A DNA stretch of 64,000 bases from Ferdinandcohnia sp036965045 (lineage in GTDB: Bacteria > Bacillota > Bacilli > Bacillales > Bacillaceae_L), in assembly GCF_036965045.1 (NCBI RefSeq), contig NZ_JBALOV010000041.1, positions 13,202 to 77,201 of the forward strand, in the 5' to 3' direction. Both the position numbers and the translations under genes were made by a program. This document shows positions 34,952 to 44,510 of the stretch, one piece after another (position 1 is the stretch's first letter; every line of letters starts with the position of its first letter). Under the pieces are notes generated by a model. The model was not told the DNA's origin, searched no databases, and was given only the letters and a program-made list of their open reading frames with translations.

Positions 34952-36661
34952 TTAGTGATTTACCATTTGTCGTGCAGTTTTACTATCTTTTGCCATACTT
35001 AATAGTTCTTTTGCATGCTCTTTTGTTAAATCTGTGATTTCCACTCCCGAAATCATCCGGCTAATTTCCTTGATTTTTGCGGTTTCATCGAGTGAGGTAA
35101 CAGATGTTGTAGTTCTTCCTTGAACGGTTTCCTTCGCAATAAATAAATGGGTATCGGCCATTGCCGCCACCTGTGGAAGGTGGGATATACAAAGAACCTG
35201 AGATCCAACAGAAATCCCATAAATTTTATCGGCAATCGATTGAGCAACACGGCCACTTACACCAGTATCGACTTCATCAAAAATAATCGAGGTAACACCT
35301 TGATGTTTTGAAAAAATACTCTTAATGGCCAGCATAATCCTAGATAACTCTCCACCAGAGGCAATTTTTGCTAACGGCTTGAGCGGTTCGCCAGGATTGG
35401 TTGAAATATAAAATTCAATATCATCTTTCCCATTTGGAGTGAATTTAATAGGCGAATCTTCAAAAAAGTTTATATCAAACTTCGCTTTTTCCATATACAG
35501 GTCTTTTAATTCCTGTTTAATTTTTTCAACAAGCTCTTTTGCTTGCTTTTTTCGAAGTTGTGAAACATTTTCCGCCTCTAGTTTCACATCTTCTAAAACA
35601 GATTCCAGCTCTTCCTTAAGTTTATCAATATGCTGCTCGCGATTTTGGATAGTATCAATTTCATCCTCAATTTTCGCTGCATATTCGAGTATTTCCTCAA
35701 CCGATTGCCCATATTTCCGCTTAAGTTGGGAAATTTCATTTAAACGATCTTCGATAAAATCGAGTCTTGCAGGATCAAATTCTAAATCGTCCAGTTGTTC
35801 TCGTATTTTATAGGTGATTTCCTCTAATTGATAAAAGCTATTGGAGATTGTCTCATGAATGTCCTTTAATTCTTTATCTAGATCCATTACATCTTCAGCA
35901 TGATTCATAGCTAGTCCAACCCAATCAAGACCTTTTTGCTCACCGTAAAGGGCATTATAGCTATTTTGAAGGGCTTTGAAAATTTTTTCGTAATTGGAGA
36001 TCTTTCTTCTTTCTTCGGTTAGTTCTACGTCTTCATTTGGCCTTAGTTCCGCTTTTCCTATCTCATTTAATTGAAATTGGATTAAATCTAGCCGATGGGC
36101 CATTTCTTGCTCATTTTCATTAAAGCTTTTTAAGCGCTGCTTCACATTTAAAAAATTCTTATAAAGCGTTTGGTATTCGTGTAATGCTTGTTTAATTATA
36201 TTTCCACCATATTGGTCAAGCATATGAATATGCTGCTCTTGGTTCATCAAATCCTGATGTTCATGCTGTCCATGAATATCAATTAAGGTCCTGCCAAATT
36301 CACGAAGTATGGAAATAGTGACAAGTTTTCCGTTAATTCTGCAAACACTTTTTCCCGATTTCGAAATATCTCTTCGTAAAACAATCATTCCCTCACTCAT
36401 TTCAATTCCAAACTCTTCGGCCTTTGCGTAACATGGGTGATTATCATCTTCGATTAAAAATAGACCTTCAATTTCGGCACGTTCTTCCCCATAACGTACA
36501 AATTCTACGGAGCCTCTGCCACCCACCAATAAATGGACAGCATCGATTATAATGGATTTTCCCGCTCCTGTTTCACCAGTCAGGACTGTTAAACCTTTTT
36601 CTAAGGAAACTGAAAGAGATTCAATAATAGCGAAATTCTTAATTGACAATTCTGCTAACAA
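34952..36661 (-). CDS. recN: DNA repair protein RecN
   Basis: An SMC-like ATPase that gathers DNA ends in double-strand break repair. Walker A GETGAGKS is near residue 30. A coiled coil fills about residues 150-390, and ABC-type signature and Walker B (ASGGELSRIMLAIK, SIIFDEVDTG) lie in the C-terminal half. The start is a TTG with GGAGG eight bases upstream and yields MLAELSIKNFAIIE, the family N-terminus; the seven codons before it contain the ribosome site. 569 residues. Confidence 0.96.
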   Translation of the reverse strand: MLAELSIKNFAIIESLSVSLEKGLTVLTGETGAGKSIIIDAVHLLVGGRGSVEFVRYGEERAEIEGLFLIEDDNHPCYAKAEEFGIEMSEGMIVLRRDISKSGKSVCRINGKLVTISILREFGRTLIDIHGQHEHQDLMNQEQHIHMLDQYGGNIIKQALHEYQTLYKNFLNVKQRLKSFNENEQEMAHRLDLIQFQLNEIGKAELRPNEDVELTEERRKISNYEKIFKALQNSYNALYGEQKGLDWVGLAMNHAEDVMDLDKELKDIHETISNSFYQLEEITYKIREQLDDLEFDPARLDFIEDRLNEISQLKRKYGQSVEEILEYAAKIEDEIDTIQNREQHIDKLKEELESVLEDVKLEAENVSQLRKKQAKELVEKIKQELKDLYMEKAKFDINFFEDSPIKFTPNGKDDIEFYISTNPGEPLKPLAKIASGGELSRIMLAIKSIFSKHQGVTSIIFDEVDTGVSGRVAQSIADKIYGISVGSQVLCISHLPQVAAMADTHLFIAKETVQGRTTTSVTSLDETAKIKEISRMISGVEITDLTKEHAKELLSMAKDSKTARQMVNH

Positions 36662-36692
36662 TTCCTCCACCTCCTCATTCAACTTTCTCTTA

Positions 36693-37142
36693 TTACAACA
36701 TGTCTAAAAATCGATTTGTCACAATATCGGTTTGGTCTGGAGTTTTACAGATAATTAAGATGGTGTCATCCCCACAAATAGTGCCTAAAATTTCTTCCCA
36801 ATCTAAGTGGTCAATTAAGGCCCCTATGGCATTTGCATTGCCTGGAAGAGTTTTCATCACGAGCATATGTCCCGCTGAATCAATTTTTACGAAGGCATCC
36901 ATCAATGAACGTTTGAGTTTTTGAAGCGGATTAAAACGTTGATCTGCTGGTAAACTGTATTTATATCGACCATCAATCATCGGCACCTTGACTAAATGAA
37001 GCTCTTTTATGTCACGTGATACGGTCGCTTGAGTAATGTTGTACCCCTCACTTTTTAAAATATCAACAATTTCATCCTGTGTTTCGATATCATTACTAGT
37101 GATGATTTCACGTATTTTAATATGTCTTTGCCCCTTATTCAT
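36693..37142 (-). CDS. argR: Arginine repressor/activator ArgR (AhrC)
   Basis: A hexameric arginine-sensing regulator of arginine synthesis and breakdown. The winged helix-turn-helix (1-70) contains TQATVSRDIKELHLVKVP, and the C-terminal arginine-binding part contains GTICGDDTILIICK. The start was set at the ATG after GAGAGGA (149 residues), matching AhrC length. It lies just upstream of recN, as in B. subtilis, and may control artPQM. Confidence 0.96.
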   Translation of the reverse strand: MNKGQRHIKIREIITSNDIETQDEIVDILKSEGYNITQATVSRDIKELHLVKVPMIDGRYKYSLPADQRFNPLQKLKRSLMDAFVKIDSAGHMLVMKTLPGNANAIGALIDHLDWEEILGTICGDDTILIICKTPDQTDIVTNRFLDML

Positions 37143-37262
37143 TATGAATTCCTCTCTCTCATAGACGGTTTTCTTACCTCCTATGTTAGCCGATTCTGAC
37201 AAAATTGTACATTTTTTTTAGTGATATTAGATTTAACAACATGAATCAAGTATTAAATTTTA

Positions 37263-37302
37263 TCACGAAGAAAGAGGACAGCATATTCGCTATCCCCTTT
37301 GT
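37263..37302 (-). terminator. Weak terminator between yqxC and argR
   Basis: The stem AAAGGGGATAGC/GCTGTCCTCTTT (two wobble pairs) is followed by a short broken T tract on minus. Confidence 0.55.
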
Positions 37303-37310
37303 TCATATTA

Positions 37311-38141
37311 TTATTTATCGCTTTTTAAATCTGCATGTGCACGATTAACAACCTCTTGTTCGGAGACAGGTAACTTGTTTTCACCGACGCCACTATGTCC
37401 GTCCCATCTTAGATGAAGTAAAAATTCGATATTCCCTTCCCCACCCGTAATTGGTGAGTATGATAAATTGATGCAATCATACCCCTCCTTTAAGGAAAAC
37501 TCAATTATATGTGTCAGCACAGCCTTATGAGTTTTTGGGTCGCGAACAATTCCTTTTTTGCCGACCTGCTCTTTTCCTGCTTCAAATTGTGGCTTAACAA
37601 GAGCCACTATATCAGAATTGGCAACAAGAAGTGATTTTAAAACAGGTAAAATCAAGCGTAATGAAATAAAGGAAACATCGATTGTAGCAAACTCCGGTAA
37701 ACCACTTTGAAGATCTACAGGTGTCACATACCTAAAGTTGGTCCTCTCCATAACGACTACACGTTCATCCTGGCGGAGTTTCCAGGCAAGTTGATTATAT
37801 CCGACATCAAGTGCATAGGATTTCTTAACGCCATTTTGGAGGGCACAATCCGTAAACCCGCCTGTTGAGGAACCAACATCAATCATGATTTTATCCTTTA
37901 TATTCAAGTCAAAGTCTTTGATGGCTTTTTCAAGCTTTAACCCACCTCTGCTTACATAAGGAATAACATTGCCCTTAACAGTAAGTGGTATATCAATTTC
38001 TACTTTTTCTCCTGGCTTATCAAGACGTTCTTCATTTGAATAAACAAGACCTGCCATGATTGAACGCTTTGCTTTTTCCCTTGTTTCAATTAAACCTCGT
38101 TCAACTAATAAGACATCAAGTCGTTCTTTTTTTGTACCCAT
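37311..38141 (-). CDS. yqxC: TlyA/YqxC-family rRNA methyltransferase
   Basis: A 276-residue protein with an N-terminal S4 RNA-binding domain (1-65) and an FtsJ-type SAM methyltransferase domain (DVGSSTGGFTDCALQNG is the SAM site). TlyA of Mycobacterium 2'-O-methylates 16S and 23S rRNA. The Bacillus homologue has the same architecture, but its target is less certain. It lies 2 bp downstream of dxs in the dxs-yqxC pair. Confidence 0.9.
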   Translation of the reverse strand: MGTKKERLDVLLVERGLIETREKAKRSIMAGLVYSNEERLDKPGEKVEIDIPLTVKGNVIPYVSRGGLKLEKAIKDFDLNIKDKIMIDVGSSTGGFTDCALQNGVKKSYALDVGYNQLAWKLRQDERVVVMERTNFRYVTPVDLQSGLPEFATIDVSFISLRLILPVLKSLLVANSDIVALVKPQFEAGKEQVGKKGIVRDPKTHKAVLTHIIEFSLKEGYDCINLSYSPITGGEGNIEFLLHLRWDGHSGVGENKLPVSEQEVVNRAHADLKSDK

Positions 38142-38143
38142 GC

Positions 38144-40033
38144 TTACACTCTTTTCTTCTTAGGTACGAGCTTGTGAATACGTTCAAGAACATTCTCCGT
38201 TGTCATTCCTATTTCACGAAGGAGTTCATTGACGCTTCCATGCTCTATAAATTGATCTGGAATTCCCATACGATCGATTTTCGCATCTCGATATTCATGA
38301 TCATTCGCAAATTCAAGCACTGCACTTCCGAATCCTCCCATTAACGCAGATTCCTCAATTGTTAATACAGGAAGATTGGATCCTAAGATTTGGTGCATCA
38401 TATCATTATCCAGCGGTTTAATAAAGCGAGCATTCACAACCCTTACTGAAATATCTTCTTTTTCGAGTTGCTCCGCCGCTTCAAGAGCCATCGGAATCGT
38501 TGTTCCAAAAGTTAGAATAACAGCATCTGTGCCAGGTTTAACAATCTCCCATGAACCAATTGGGATAAGCTGAAGCTCCTCGTCCATTTTAACGCCAAGA
38601 CCATTGCCTCTTGCGTATCGTAACGCAATTGGACCATCATCATAATGAACGGCCGTATTCACCATATGCTGACCTTCATTCTCATCTTTAGGCATCATGA
38701 TAACCATGTTAGGCATATGTCTTAAGAAGGCAATATCGAATACACCTTGATGTGTTTCGCCATCTGCCCCTACTAAGCCAGAGCGATCGATTCCAATGAA
38801 TACATTCAGATTTTGACGGCAAACATCGTGCAAAACCTGGTCATAAGCTCTTTGTAAGAACGTTGAATAAATCGCCAGAAACGGCTTCATTCCTTGTGTT
38901 GCAAGGCCAGCAGCCATTGTAGTTGCATGCTGTTCAGCGATTCCCACATCATACATGCGTTCCGGGAATTCTTTTGCGAATTTTTCCAACTTTGAACCTA
39001 CGGGCATTGCAGGTGTAATAGCTACAATTCGCTGATCCTTTTTCGCTAACTTCCGAACTGTCTCACTAATGACAGCACTCCACGCAGGAGGCGCATTCTC
39101 TGGTTTAACGAAATCACCTGTTTCAATTTTGTATGGGCCGGTTCCATGCCATGTCCCGATTTTGTCAGTTTCAGCAGGCGTATAGCCTTTGCCTTTTTTC
39201 GTGATTACATGGACTAATACTGGTCCTTTTGTTTTCTTTGCATATTCAAGAGTTTCAAATAGATCCTCAAAATTATGTCCATCAATCGGGCCTAGGTATG
39301 TAAATCCAAGTTCCTCGAAAAAGACTCCGGATACAAGAAGATATTTAAGACTATCTTTTACCCGCTCAGCAGTTGCAGCAAGCTTTCCACCTACAGCAGG
39401 AATTTTCTTGAGTAGAAGCTCAAGCTCATCCTTTACCCAATTATATTTTCCAGCAGTTCGTAATCTTGCTAGGACATTATGCAGAGCACCAACATTTGGT
39501 GCGATTGACATTTCATTGTCATTTAAAATTACAATCATATCTTTCTTTTCATGCCCAATATGATTTAACGCTTCCAATGCCATTCCGCCAGTTAAGGCAC
39601 CATCACCAATAATCGGAATGACAAATTCCTTCGTTCCTTTCACATCACGCGCAACAGCCATTCCCATTGCAGCCGAAAGACTTGTTGAGCTATGTCCCGT
39701 TTCCCAAACATCATGTTCACTTTCAATACGTTTTGGAAACCCACATAGCCCTTTATATTGACGTAATGTATCAAATTCACAAGCCCGTCCCGTCAAAATT
39801 TTATGGACATAGGACTGGTGACCAACATCCCAGATAAATTTATCCTTTGGACTGTCAAATTCCTTATGTAAAGCAATTGTTAATTCAACAACACCAAGGT
39901 TAGGACCAATATGTCCACCAGTCTTTGATAGTTTTTCTATTAAAAATTGACGGATATCCTGGCTTAATCTATTTAATTCGTCAATTGACATATTTTTAAG
40001 GAACTTAGGGTCTTTAATACTTAGAAGATCCAA
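38144..40033 (-). CDS. dxs: 1-deoxy-D-xylulose-5-phosphate synthase
   Basis: A thiamine-diphosphate enzyme that condenses pyruvate and glyceraldehyde-3-phosphate in the first step of the MEP isoprenoid pathway. The ThDP motif GDGALTGGMALEALN and the transketolase sequence VGIAEQHATTMAAG are present. A TTG start eight bases after AAAGTGA gives MDLLSIKDPKFL, the family N-terminus. A GTG three codons earlier is possible but lies against its own ribosome site. 629 residues. Confidence 0.96.
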   Translation of the reverse strand: MDLLSIKDPKFLKNMSIDELNRLSQDIRQFLIEKLSKTGGHIGPNLGVVELTIALHKEFDSPKDKFIWDVGHQSYVHKILTGRACEFDTLRQYKGLCGFPKRIESEHDVWETGHSSTSLSAAMGMAVARDVKGTKEFVIPIIGDGALTGGMALEALNHIGHEKKDMIVILNDNEMSIAPNVGALHNVLARLRTAGKYNWVKDELELLLKKIPAVGGKLAATAERVKDSLKYLLVSGVFFEELGFTYLGPIDGHNFEDLFETLEYAKKTKGPVLVHVITKKGKGYTPAETDKIGTWHGTGPYKIETGDFVKPENAPPAWSAVISETVRKLAKKDQRIVAITPAMPVGSKLEKFAKEFPERMYDVGIAEQHATTMAAGLATQGMKPFLAIYSTFLQRAYDQVLHDVCRQNLNVFIGIDRSGLVGADGETHQGVFDIAFLRHMPNMVIMMPKDENEGQHMVNTAVHYDDGPIALRYARGNGLGVKMDEELQLIPIGSWEIVKPGTDAVILTFGTTIPMALEAAEQLEKEDISVRVVNARFIKPLDNDMMHQILGSNLPVLTIEESALMGGFGSAVLEFANDHEYRDAKIDRMGIPDQFIEHGSVNELLREIGMTTENVLERIHKLVPKKKRV

Positions 40034-40090
40034 AGGTTTCACTCACTTTCATTTACTATTCAGCTGTCATATACTTAGTAAAAGTATATA

Positions 40091-40984
40091 CTAATGATCT
40101 CTAGATGCAATTAGATTACACATATAGTCTAGTATATCATGTTTCATATCAACACTATATAAAAACCGCTTTGCTTCATCTATATGAAAGGTTAATTTTT
40201 CCTTTGCACCTTCAAGTGTTAATAAAGCAGGATATGTATTTTTATGATTGCCTGTATCACTGCCGACCGGTTTCCCAAGTACAACTTCCGTACCTTCTAT
40301 ATCCAATATATCATCACGAATTTGAAAGGCTAAGCCTAAATGGTGTGCAAACTGGGTAAGCTTATCAAGCTGTTCGCTTGTAGCATCTGCAAGAATCGCC
40401 CCTGCAATTACACTATAGGCTAATAATTTCCCTGTTTTATGGCGATGAATATATTCAAGTTCATCGAGGTTTAAGACAGATCCTTCACCTTCCATATCAG
40501 CAACTTGTCCCCCAACCATTCCCTCAGGTCCAGAAGCTTTTGCTAATTCAGTAACAAGCATCAGTCTTTTTTCAGGGGATATATGCTCTTTCATTGATTC
40601 AGAAATCACCTGAAAGCTATATGTCAAAAGGGCATCACCTGCTAGAATCGCAATTGCTTCCCCAAACACCTTATGATTAGTAGGTTTTCCCCTGCGAAGA
40701 TCATCATCATCCATGCTAGGAAGATCATCGTGAATAAGGGAATACGTATGTATCATTTCCACAGCACACGCAGTCGGGTAACCAATTCTTTCATCTTTTC
40801 CAAAGGAACGAAGCGTTGCTAACAGCAGTAATGGGCGAATTCGTTTCCCACCGGCTTCCAGGGAATAGTGCATAGCATCCTTGATGATTTTCGGAGCTGA
40901 TAAAAGTGAAATATAAGATGGGAGCTGTTCCTCAATACTCTTCTTTTGTACGTTTAAAAATTGTTCTATTTCATTTAATCCCAC
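40091..40984 (-). CDS. ispA: Farnesyl diphosphate synthase
   Basis: A short-chain polyprenyl synthase (297 residues). The first aspartate-rich motif is in HDDLPSMDDDDLRRG and the second in QIRDDILDIEG. Makes farnesyl diphosphate for undecaprenyl and quinone chains. It starts at GTG after AGGAGGA, 2 bp from xseB. Confidence 0.95.
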   Translation of the reverse strand: MGLNEIEQFLNVQKKSIEEQLPSYISLLSAPKIIKDAMHYSLEAGGKRIRPLLLLATLRSFGKDERIGYPTACAVEMIHTYSLIHDDLPSMDDDDLRRGKPTNHKVFGEAIAILAGDALLTYSFQVISESMKEHISPEKRLMLVTELAKASGPEGMVGGQVADMEGEGSVLNLDELEYIHRHKTGKLLAYSVIAGAILADATSEQLDKLTQFAHHLGLAFQIRDDILDIEGTEVVLGKPVGSDTGNHKNTYPALLTLEGAKEKLTFHIDEAKRFLYSVDMKHDILDYMCNLIASRDH

Positions 40985-40986
40985 TT

Positions 40987-41220
40987 TTATTCTTCCTCCT
41001 GAATCGCAAACGGCTCAAGTTCGCCATCTTCACGCAAAATTTGCTCCATTTGTTTTTCAACATGTTGGAGCTTATCATGACAAAGCTTTGAAAGCTTCAT
41101 TCCATCTTGGAAATAAGTGATTGCTTTTTCTAAAGGGACGTCCCCTTCTTCAAGACGCTCAACGATATGTTCGAGCTGCTCCATTGCTTCCTCAAAGGAT
41201 AATACCTTCTCTTCACTCAT
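40987..41220 (-). CDS. xseB: Exodeoxyribonuclease VII small subunit
   Basis: A 77-residue helical-hairpin protein with the family pattern SFEEAMEQLEHIVERLEEGDVPLEKAI. It binds XseA in the exonuclease VII complex. It starts directly after the xseA stop, with GAGGAGAG upstream. Confidence 0.94.
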   Translation of the reverse strand: MSEEKVLSFEEAMEQLEHIVERLEEGDVPLEKAITYFQDGMKLSKLCHDKLQHVEKQMEQILREDGELEPFAIQEEE

Positions 41221-42567
41221 TTATTGTCTCTCCTCTAATTCAATTACTTCACAGTCCAGATGACCGTCCTTAAGCTTTACCTTAATTCGATTCCCCACAT
41301 CAACTTGCTGTACACTCTTTACTAATTGTTGTTCCTCATCGTATACGAGGCTATAGCCGCGGTCCATAATTTTTAACGGACTAAGTGCTTCAAGCTTTGC
41401 TACGGTTGACGAAAAGTCATATTGCTTTTGTTTTAATATTTGCGTAAATTCCTTTAGAAGCATTTTCGTATTAAGCTCCTGCTTTTGCATTGCTCGAATA
41501 AGCTTTTCGCTAGGATGGTTATGTCGCAACTTAAGTTTTAATTTTTGAAATTCCTCTTTCTTACGAGCAATTGCCATAACCCCTTCTCTTTCTAAACGTT
41601 CCACCAAGCGGTCAAGCTGTTGCTCTTTTTGTTCATAGAGATTCCTTGGAAAACGAAAAGCATACGATCTTTTTAATGTATCTAATCGTTTCGTATCATT
41701 TATAAGTTTTTCTTTCATAGCACGTACTAAACGTGTATGCCTCACTAATAAACGTTCAGAAAGCTCCGCCATATGGGGAACAGCCATTTCCGCTGCCCCT
41801 GTTGGTGTTGGGGCACGTAAATCTGCCACAAAGTCTGCAATCGTAATATCTGTTTCATGTCCTACTGCTGAGATAATCGGAACCTTTGACTGAAAAATCG
41901 CACGAGCTACCATTTCCTCGTTAAAGGCCCAAAGCTCTTCAATCGAGCCGCCACCACGTCCAACAATTAGAACGTCAATTTCCCCAAATTCATTTGCTTG
42001 TTGAATAGCTTGTACGATTGAAGGTCCTGCATTAACACCTTGAACTAAAGCAGGGAACACAATCACCTTTGCAATAGGAAATCGACGTCTGATTGTTGTA
42101 ATAATATCTCGGATGGCTGCACCTGTAGGCGATGTAACAATCCCAATATAATGCGGGATATTCGGAATTGGCTTTTTATAACTTTGAGAAAAAAGTCCTT
42201 CTGCCTCCAGACGCTTTTTCATTTCCTCATAGGCTAAGTATAAATTCCCGATCCCGTCTGGTTGCATTTCTTTTACATAGAGCTGATAATTCCCGTTCGA
42301 TTCAAATACTGTTACCTCACCGCGAACTAATACTTTCATTCCGTTTTCAGGAGTAAACTTTAAATCACGGTTATAGCCAGCAAACATAACAGACTGCACT
42401 CGTGCTTGTTGGTCCTTAATCGTGAAATACATATGCCCACGACTATGTGCCTTGAAATTTGAGATTTCCCCCTTCACCCAGATATCTTGAAGGTGTGGGT
42501 CGGCATCAAATTTACGCTTAATATACTTAGTTAAAGCTGTTACGGTTAAATAACGATTCTGATCCAT
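41221..42567 (-). CDS. xseA: Exodeoxyribonuclease VII large subunit
   Basis: The catalytic subunit (448 residues) of the single-strand DNA exonuclease VII. The N-terminal OB-fold (VKGEISNFKAHSRGHMYFTIKD) is followed by the catalytic domain (GRGGGSIEELWAFNEE, SAVGHETDITIADFVAD) and a long coiled coil. Part of the folD-xseA-xseB-ispA-dxs gene run. Confidence 0.96.
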   Translation of the reverse strand: MDQNRYLTVTALTKYIKRKFDADPHLQDIWVKGEISNFKAHSRGHMYFTIKDQQARVQSVMFAGYNRDLKFTPENGMKVLVRGEVTVFESNGNYQLYVKEMQPDGIGNLYLAYEEMKKRLEAEGLFSQSYKKPIPNIPHYIGIVTSPTGAAIRDIITTIRRRFPIAKVIVFPALVQGVNAGPSIVQAIQQANEFGEIDVLIVGRGGGSIEELWAFNEEMVARAIFQSKVPIISAVGHETDITIADFVADLRAPTPTGAAEMAVPHMAELSERLLVRHTRLVRAMKEKLINDTKRLDTLKRSYAFRFPRNLYEQKEQQLDRLVERLEREGVMAIARKKEEFQKLKLKLRHNHPSEKLIRAMQKQELNTKMLLKEFTQILKQKQYDFSSTVAKLEALSPLKIMDRGYSLVYDEEQQLVKSVQQVDVGNRIKVKLKDGHLDCEVIELEERQ

Positions 42568-42578
42568 TTAAGTAATCC

Positions 42579-43445
42579 CTACTTCCTTGAAAGAAGGGCA
42601 AAATTCTTTGCTGATTGAACGGTATTATGCAGAAGCATTGTAATCGTCATTGGTCCAACTCCACCTGGTACTGGTGTAAGATAGCTTGCTTTTTCCTTTG
42701 CATCATCAAACACAACATCACCAACAAGTTTTCCAGTTGATTCCAGACGGTTTACGCCAACATCAATTACAACGGCACCTTCTTTAATATAGTCCCCAGG
42801 AATAAAATTTGCTTTCCCAACAGCAGCAACCAAAATATCTGCTTGAAGAGTCATTTCTTTTAAATTTGTCGTTCTCGAATGGCAATATGTCACAGTCGCA
42901 TTTTCTTTAAGGAAGAGTTGGCCGACTGGCTTTCCAACAATATTACTTCTCCCCACAACAACAACATGTTTGCCTTCAATTGAAATTTGCTTTGATTTCA
43001 CCATTTCAATGATCCCAAATGGTGTACATGGAAGAAAGGCATCTTGTCCAGTCATCATACGACCGATATTAATTGGATGGAAGCCGTCTACATCTTTTTC
43101 AGGTGAGATTCTTTCGATGACAGCTGTTTCATTAATTGATTTTGGCAGTGGTAATTGAACTAAAATACCATGGATTGACGGATCTTGATTTAAGCGTTCA
43201 ATTTCCCCAAGTAAAAACTCTTCCGTAATTGTTTCCGGATACTCTAGCATTAAGGAATGGATACCTGTTTCCTTACATGCCTTTTCTTTACCTTTTACAT
43301 ACGATCTTGAAGCTGGGTCATTTCCCACCAATAGTACAGCTAAGCCCGGAACGATTCCCTCCTTAGATAATTTCTGTACTTCCAATGCGATTTCATTACG
43401 TTTTGATTGTGCTAATTCTTTCCCACTAATAATCTCGGCTGTCAT
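42579..43445 (-). CDS. folD: Methylenetetrahydrofolate dehydrogenase/cyclohydrolase FolD
   Basis: A bifunctional one-carbon enzyme (288 residues). The active Lys motif is in SYVKGKEKACKETGI, and the NADP site is VVGRSNIVGKPVGQL. PGGVGPMTITMLLHNT closes the protein. 11 bp ahead of xseA. Confidence 0.96.
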   Translation of the reverse strand: MTAEIISGKELAQSKRNEIALEVQKLSKEGIVPGLAVLLVGNDPASRSYVKGKEKACKETGIHSLMLEYPETITEEFLLGEIERLNQDPSIHGILVQLPLPKSINETAVIERISPEKDVDGFHPINIGRMMTGQDAFLPCTPFGIIEMVKSKQISIEGKHVVVVGRSNIVGKPVGQLFLKENATVTYCHSRTTNLKEMTLQADILVAAVGKANFIPGDYIKEGAVVIDVGVNRLESTGKLVGDVVFDDAKEKASYLTPVPGGVGPMTITMLLHNTVQSAKNFALLSRK

Positions 43446-43519
43446 ATTTCAACTCTCCCTTTTTTTCCATTTTAACATTTCTAAAATTTTATCTGTTTCG
43501 TAACATATCACGATACGGT

Positions 43520-43912
43520 TTACTTCACTAATGTATCTTTTATTTTCGATAGTATCGCATTAATGAAACGACTGGAGCTGTCATCCCCAAATTCTTTGGC
43601 AAGCTCAATTGCCTCGTCAATACTTACCTTAACAGGGATTTCCTCCACATACTTCATCTCATAGACAGCGATTCGCAAAATCGAGCGGTCTACATTAGCA
43701 AGTCGCTCAAGATTCCATTTTTCGAGATGCCCGCGTAATAAGGCGTCAATCTCCTCTTTATGCTCGACGACTCCATGAACGAGCTGCTCAAGGAAAGGAT
43801 CTGACGAATCTTCTTCAAGTACGCTTTCAATCGCTTCCTTTGGATCACTCTCACTTACATCAACTTGAAATAACGATTGTAAAGCCTTCTGCCGTGCTGT
43901 ACGTCTATTCAT
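43520..43912 (-). CDS. nusB: Transcription antitermination factor NusB
   Basis: An all-helical RNA-binding protein (130 residues) of the rRNA antitermination complex. MNRRTARQKALQSLFQVD at the N-terminus and KYVEEIPVKVSIDEAIELAKEFGDDSSSRFINAIL at the C-terminus are family features. The start was set at the ATG that gives this N-terminus; AAGGAG lies 12 bases upstream, a somewhat long spacing. Confidence 0.95.
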   Translation of the reverse strand: MNRRTARQKALQSLFQVDVSESDPKEAIESVLEEDSSDPFLEQLVHGVVEHKEEIDALLRGHLEKWNLERLANVDRSILRIAVYEMKYVEEIPVKVSIDEAIELAKEFGDDSSSRFINAILSKIKDTLVK

Positions 43913-44033
43913 ACTATTTCTGTTCTCCTTTATGTATATAAAACTTATTTGTCCCACTAGTTTCATTCCAATAACATGATAATATCATAAAATAATATCA
44001 AAATAAAAACCAACCCTAATGTGGAGCTAAAAA

Positions 44034-44064
44034 CAAAAAAGTCTGACAGCGTTTGCCATCAGAC
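44034..44064 (-). terminator. Terminator of accB-accC-yqhY
   Basis: The stem GTCTGATGGC/GCTGTCAGAC (two wobble pairs) with an AAAC loop is followed by T6 on minus. Confidence 0.85.
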
Positions 44065-44073
44065 AATTTTCTC

Positions 44074-44484
44074 TTACATTTCTTCTTCAATTACAGCTTC
44101 CGGTTTCTGGGATTCCAATAAGACACCTACAACGTGAATGTTTACCTCATTTGCATCCAACGCTGTCATATTTAATAAAGCTTGGCGTACGTTGTCTTGA
44201 ATTTGACGAGCAACATTCGGAATGGAAACACCAAAGTTCATCACACAAAATACATCAACAATAATGCCGGTTTCGGTTAATTCAACCTTGACACCTTTTC
44301 CGTGATTTTTCTTTCCAAGTCTCTCTACCACACCTGAAGCAAAGTTGCCTCTCATTGAAGCTACTCCTTCGACTTCTGAAGAAGCGATCCCTGCAATCAC
44401 TTCGATTACCTCTGGTGCAATTTCAACTTTACCAAGACCGTTACTACCTTGATTCATTTCTAAAATATTCGTTTCCGCTGCCAT
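44074..44484 (-). CDS. yqhY: Asp23/Gls24 family envelope stress protein YqhY
   Basis: A 136-residue Asp23 (DUF322) protein. GKVEIAPEVIEVIAGIASSEVEGVASMRGNF and VDVFCVMNFGVSIPNVARQIQDNVRQAL are the conserved halves. In B. subtilis it lies downstream of accB-accC and, as I recall, affects acetyl-CoA carboxylase control. The start was set at the ATG eight bases after AGGAGGT. Confidence 0.9.
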   Translation of the reverse strand: MAAETNILEMNQGSNGLGKVEIAPEVIEVIAGIASSEVEGVASMRGNFASGVVERLGKKNHGKGVKVELTETGIIVDVFCVMNFGVSIPNVARQIQDNVRQALLNMTALDANEVNIHVVGVLLESQKPEAVIEEEM

Positions 44485-44510
44485 CAGCAAGCACCTCCTA
44501 CATTAGTTTA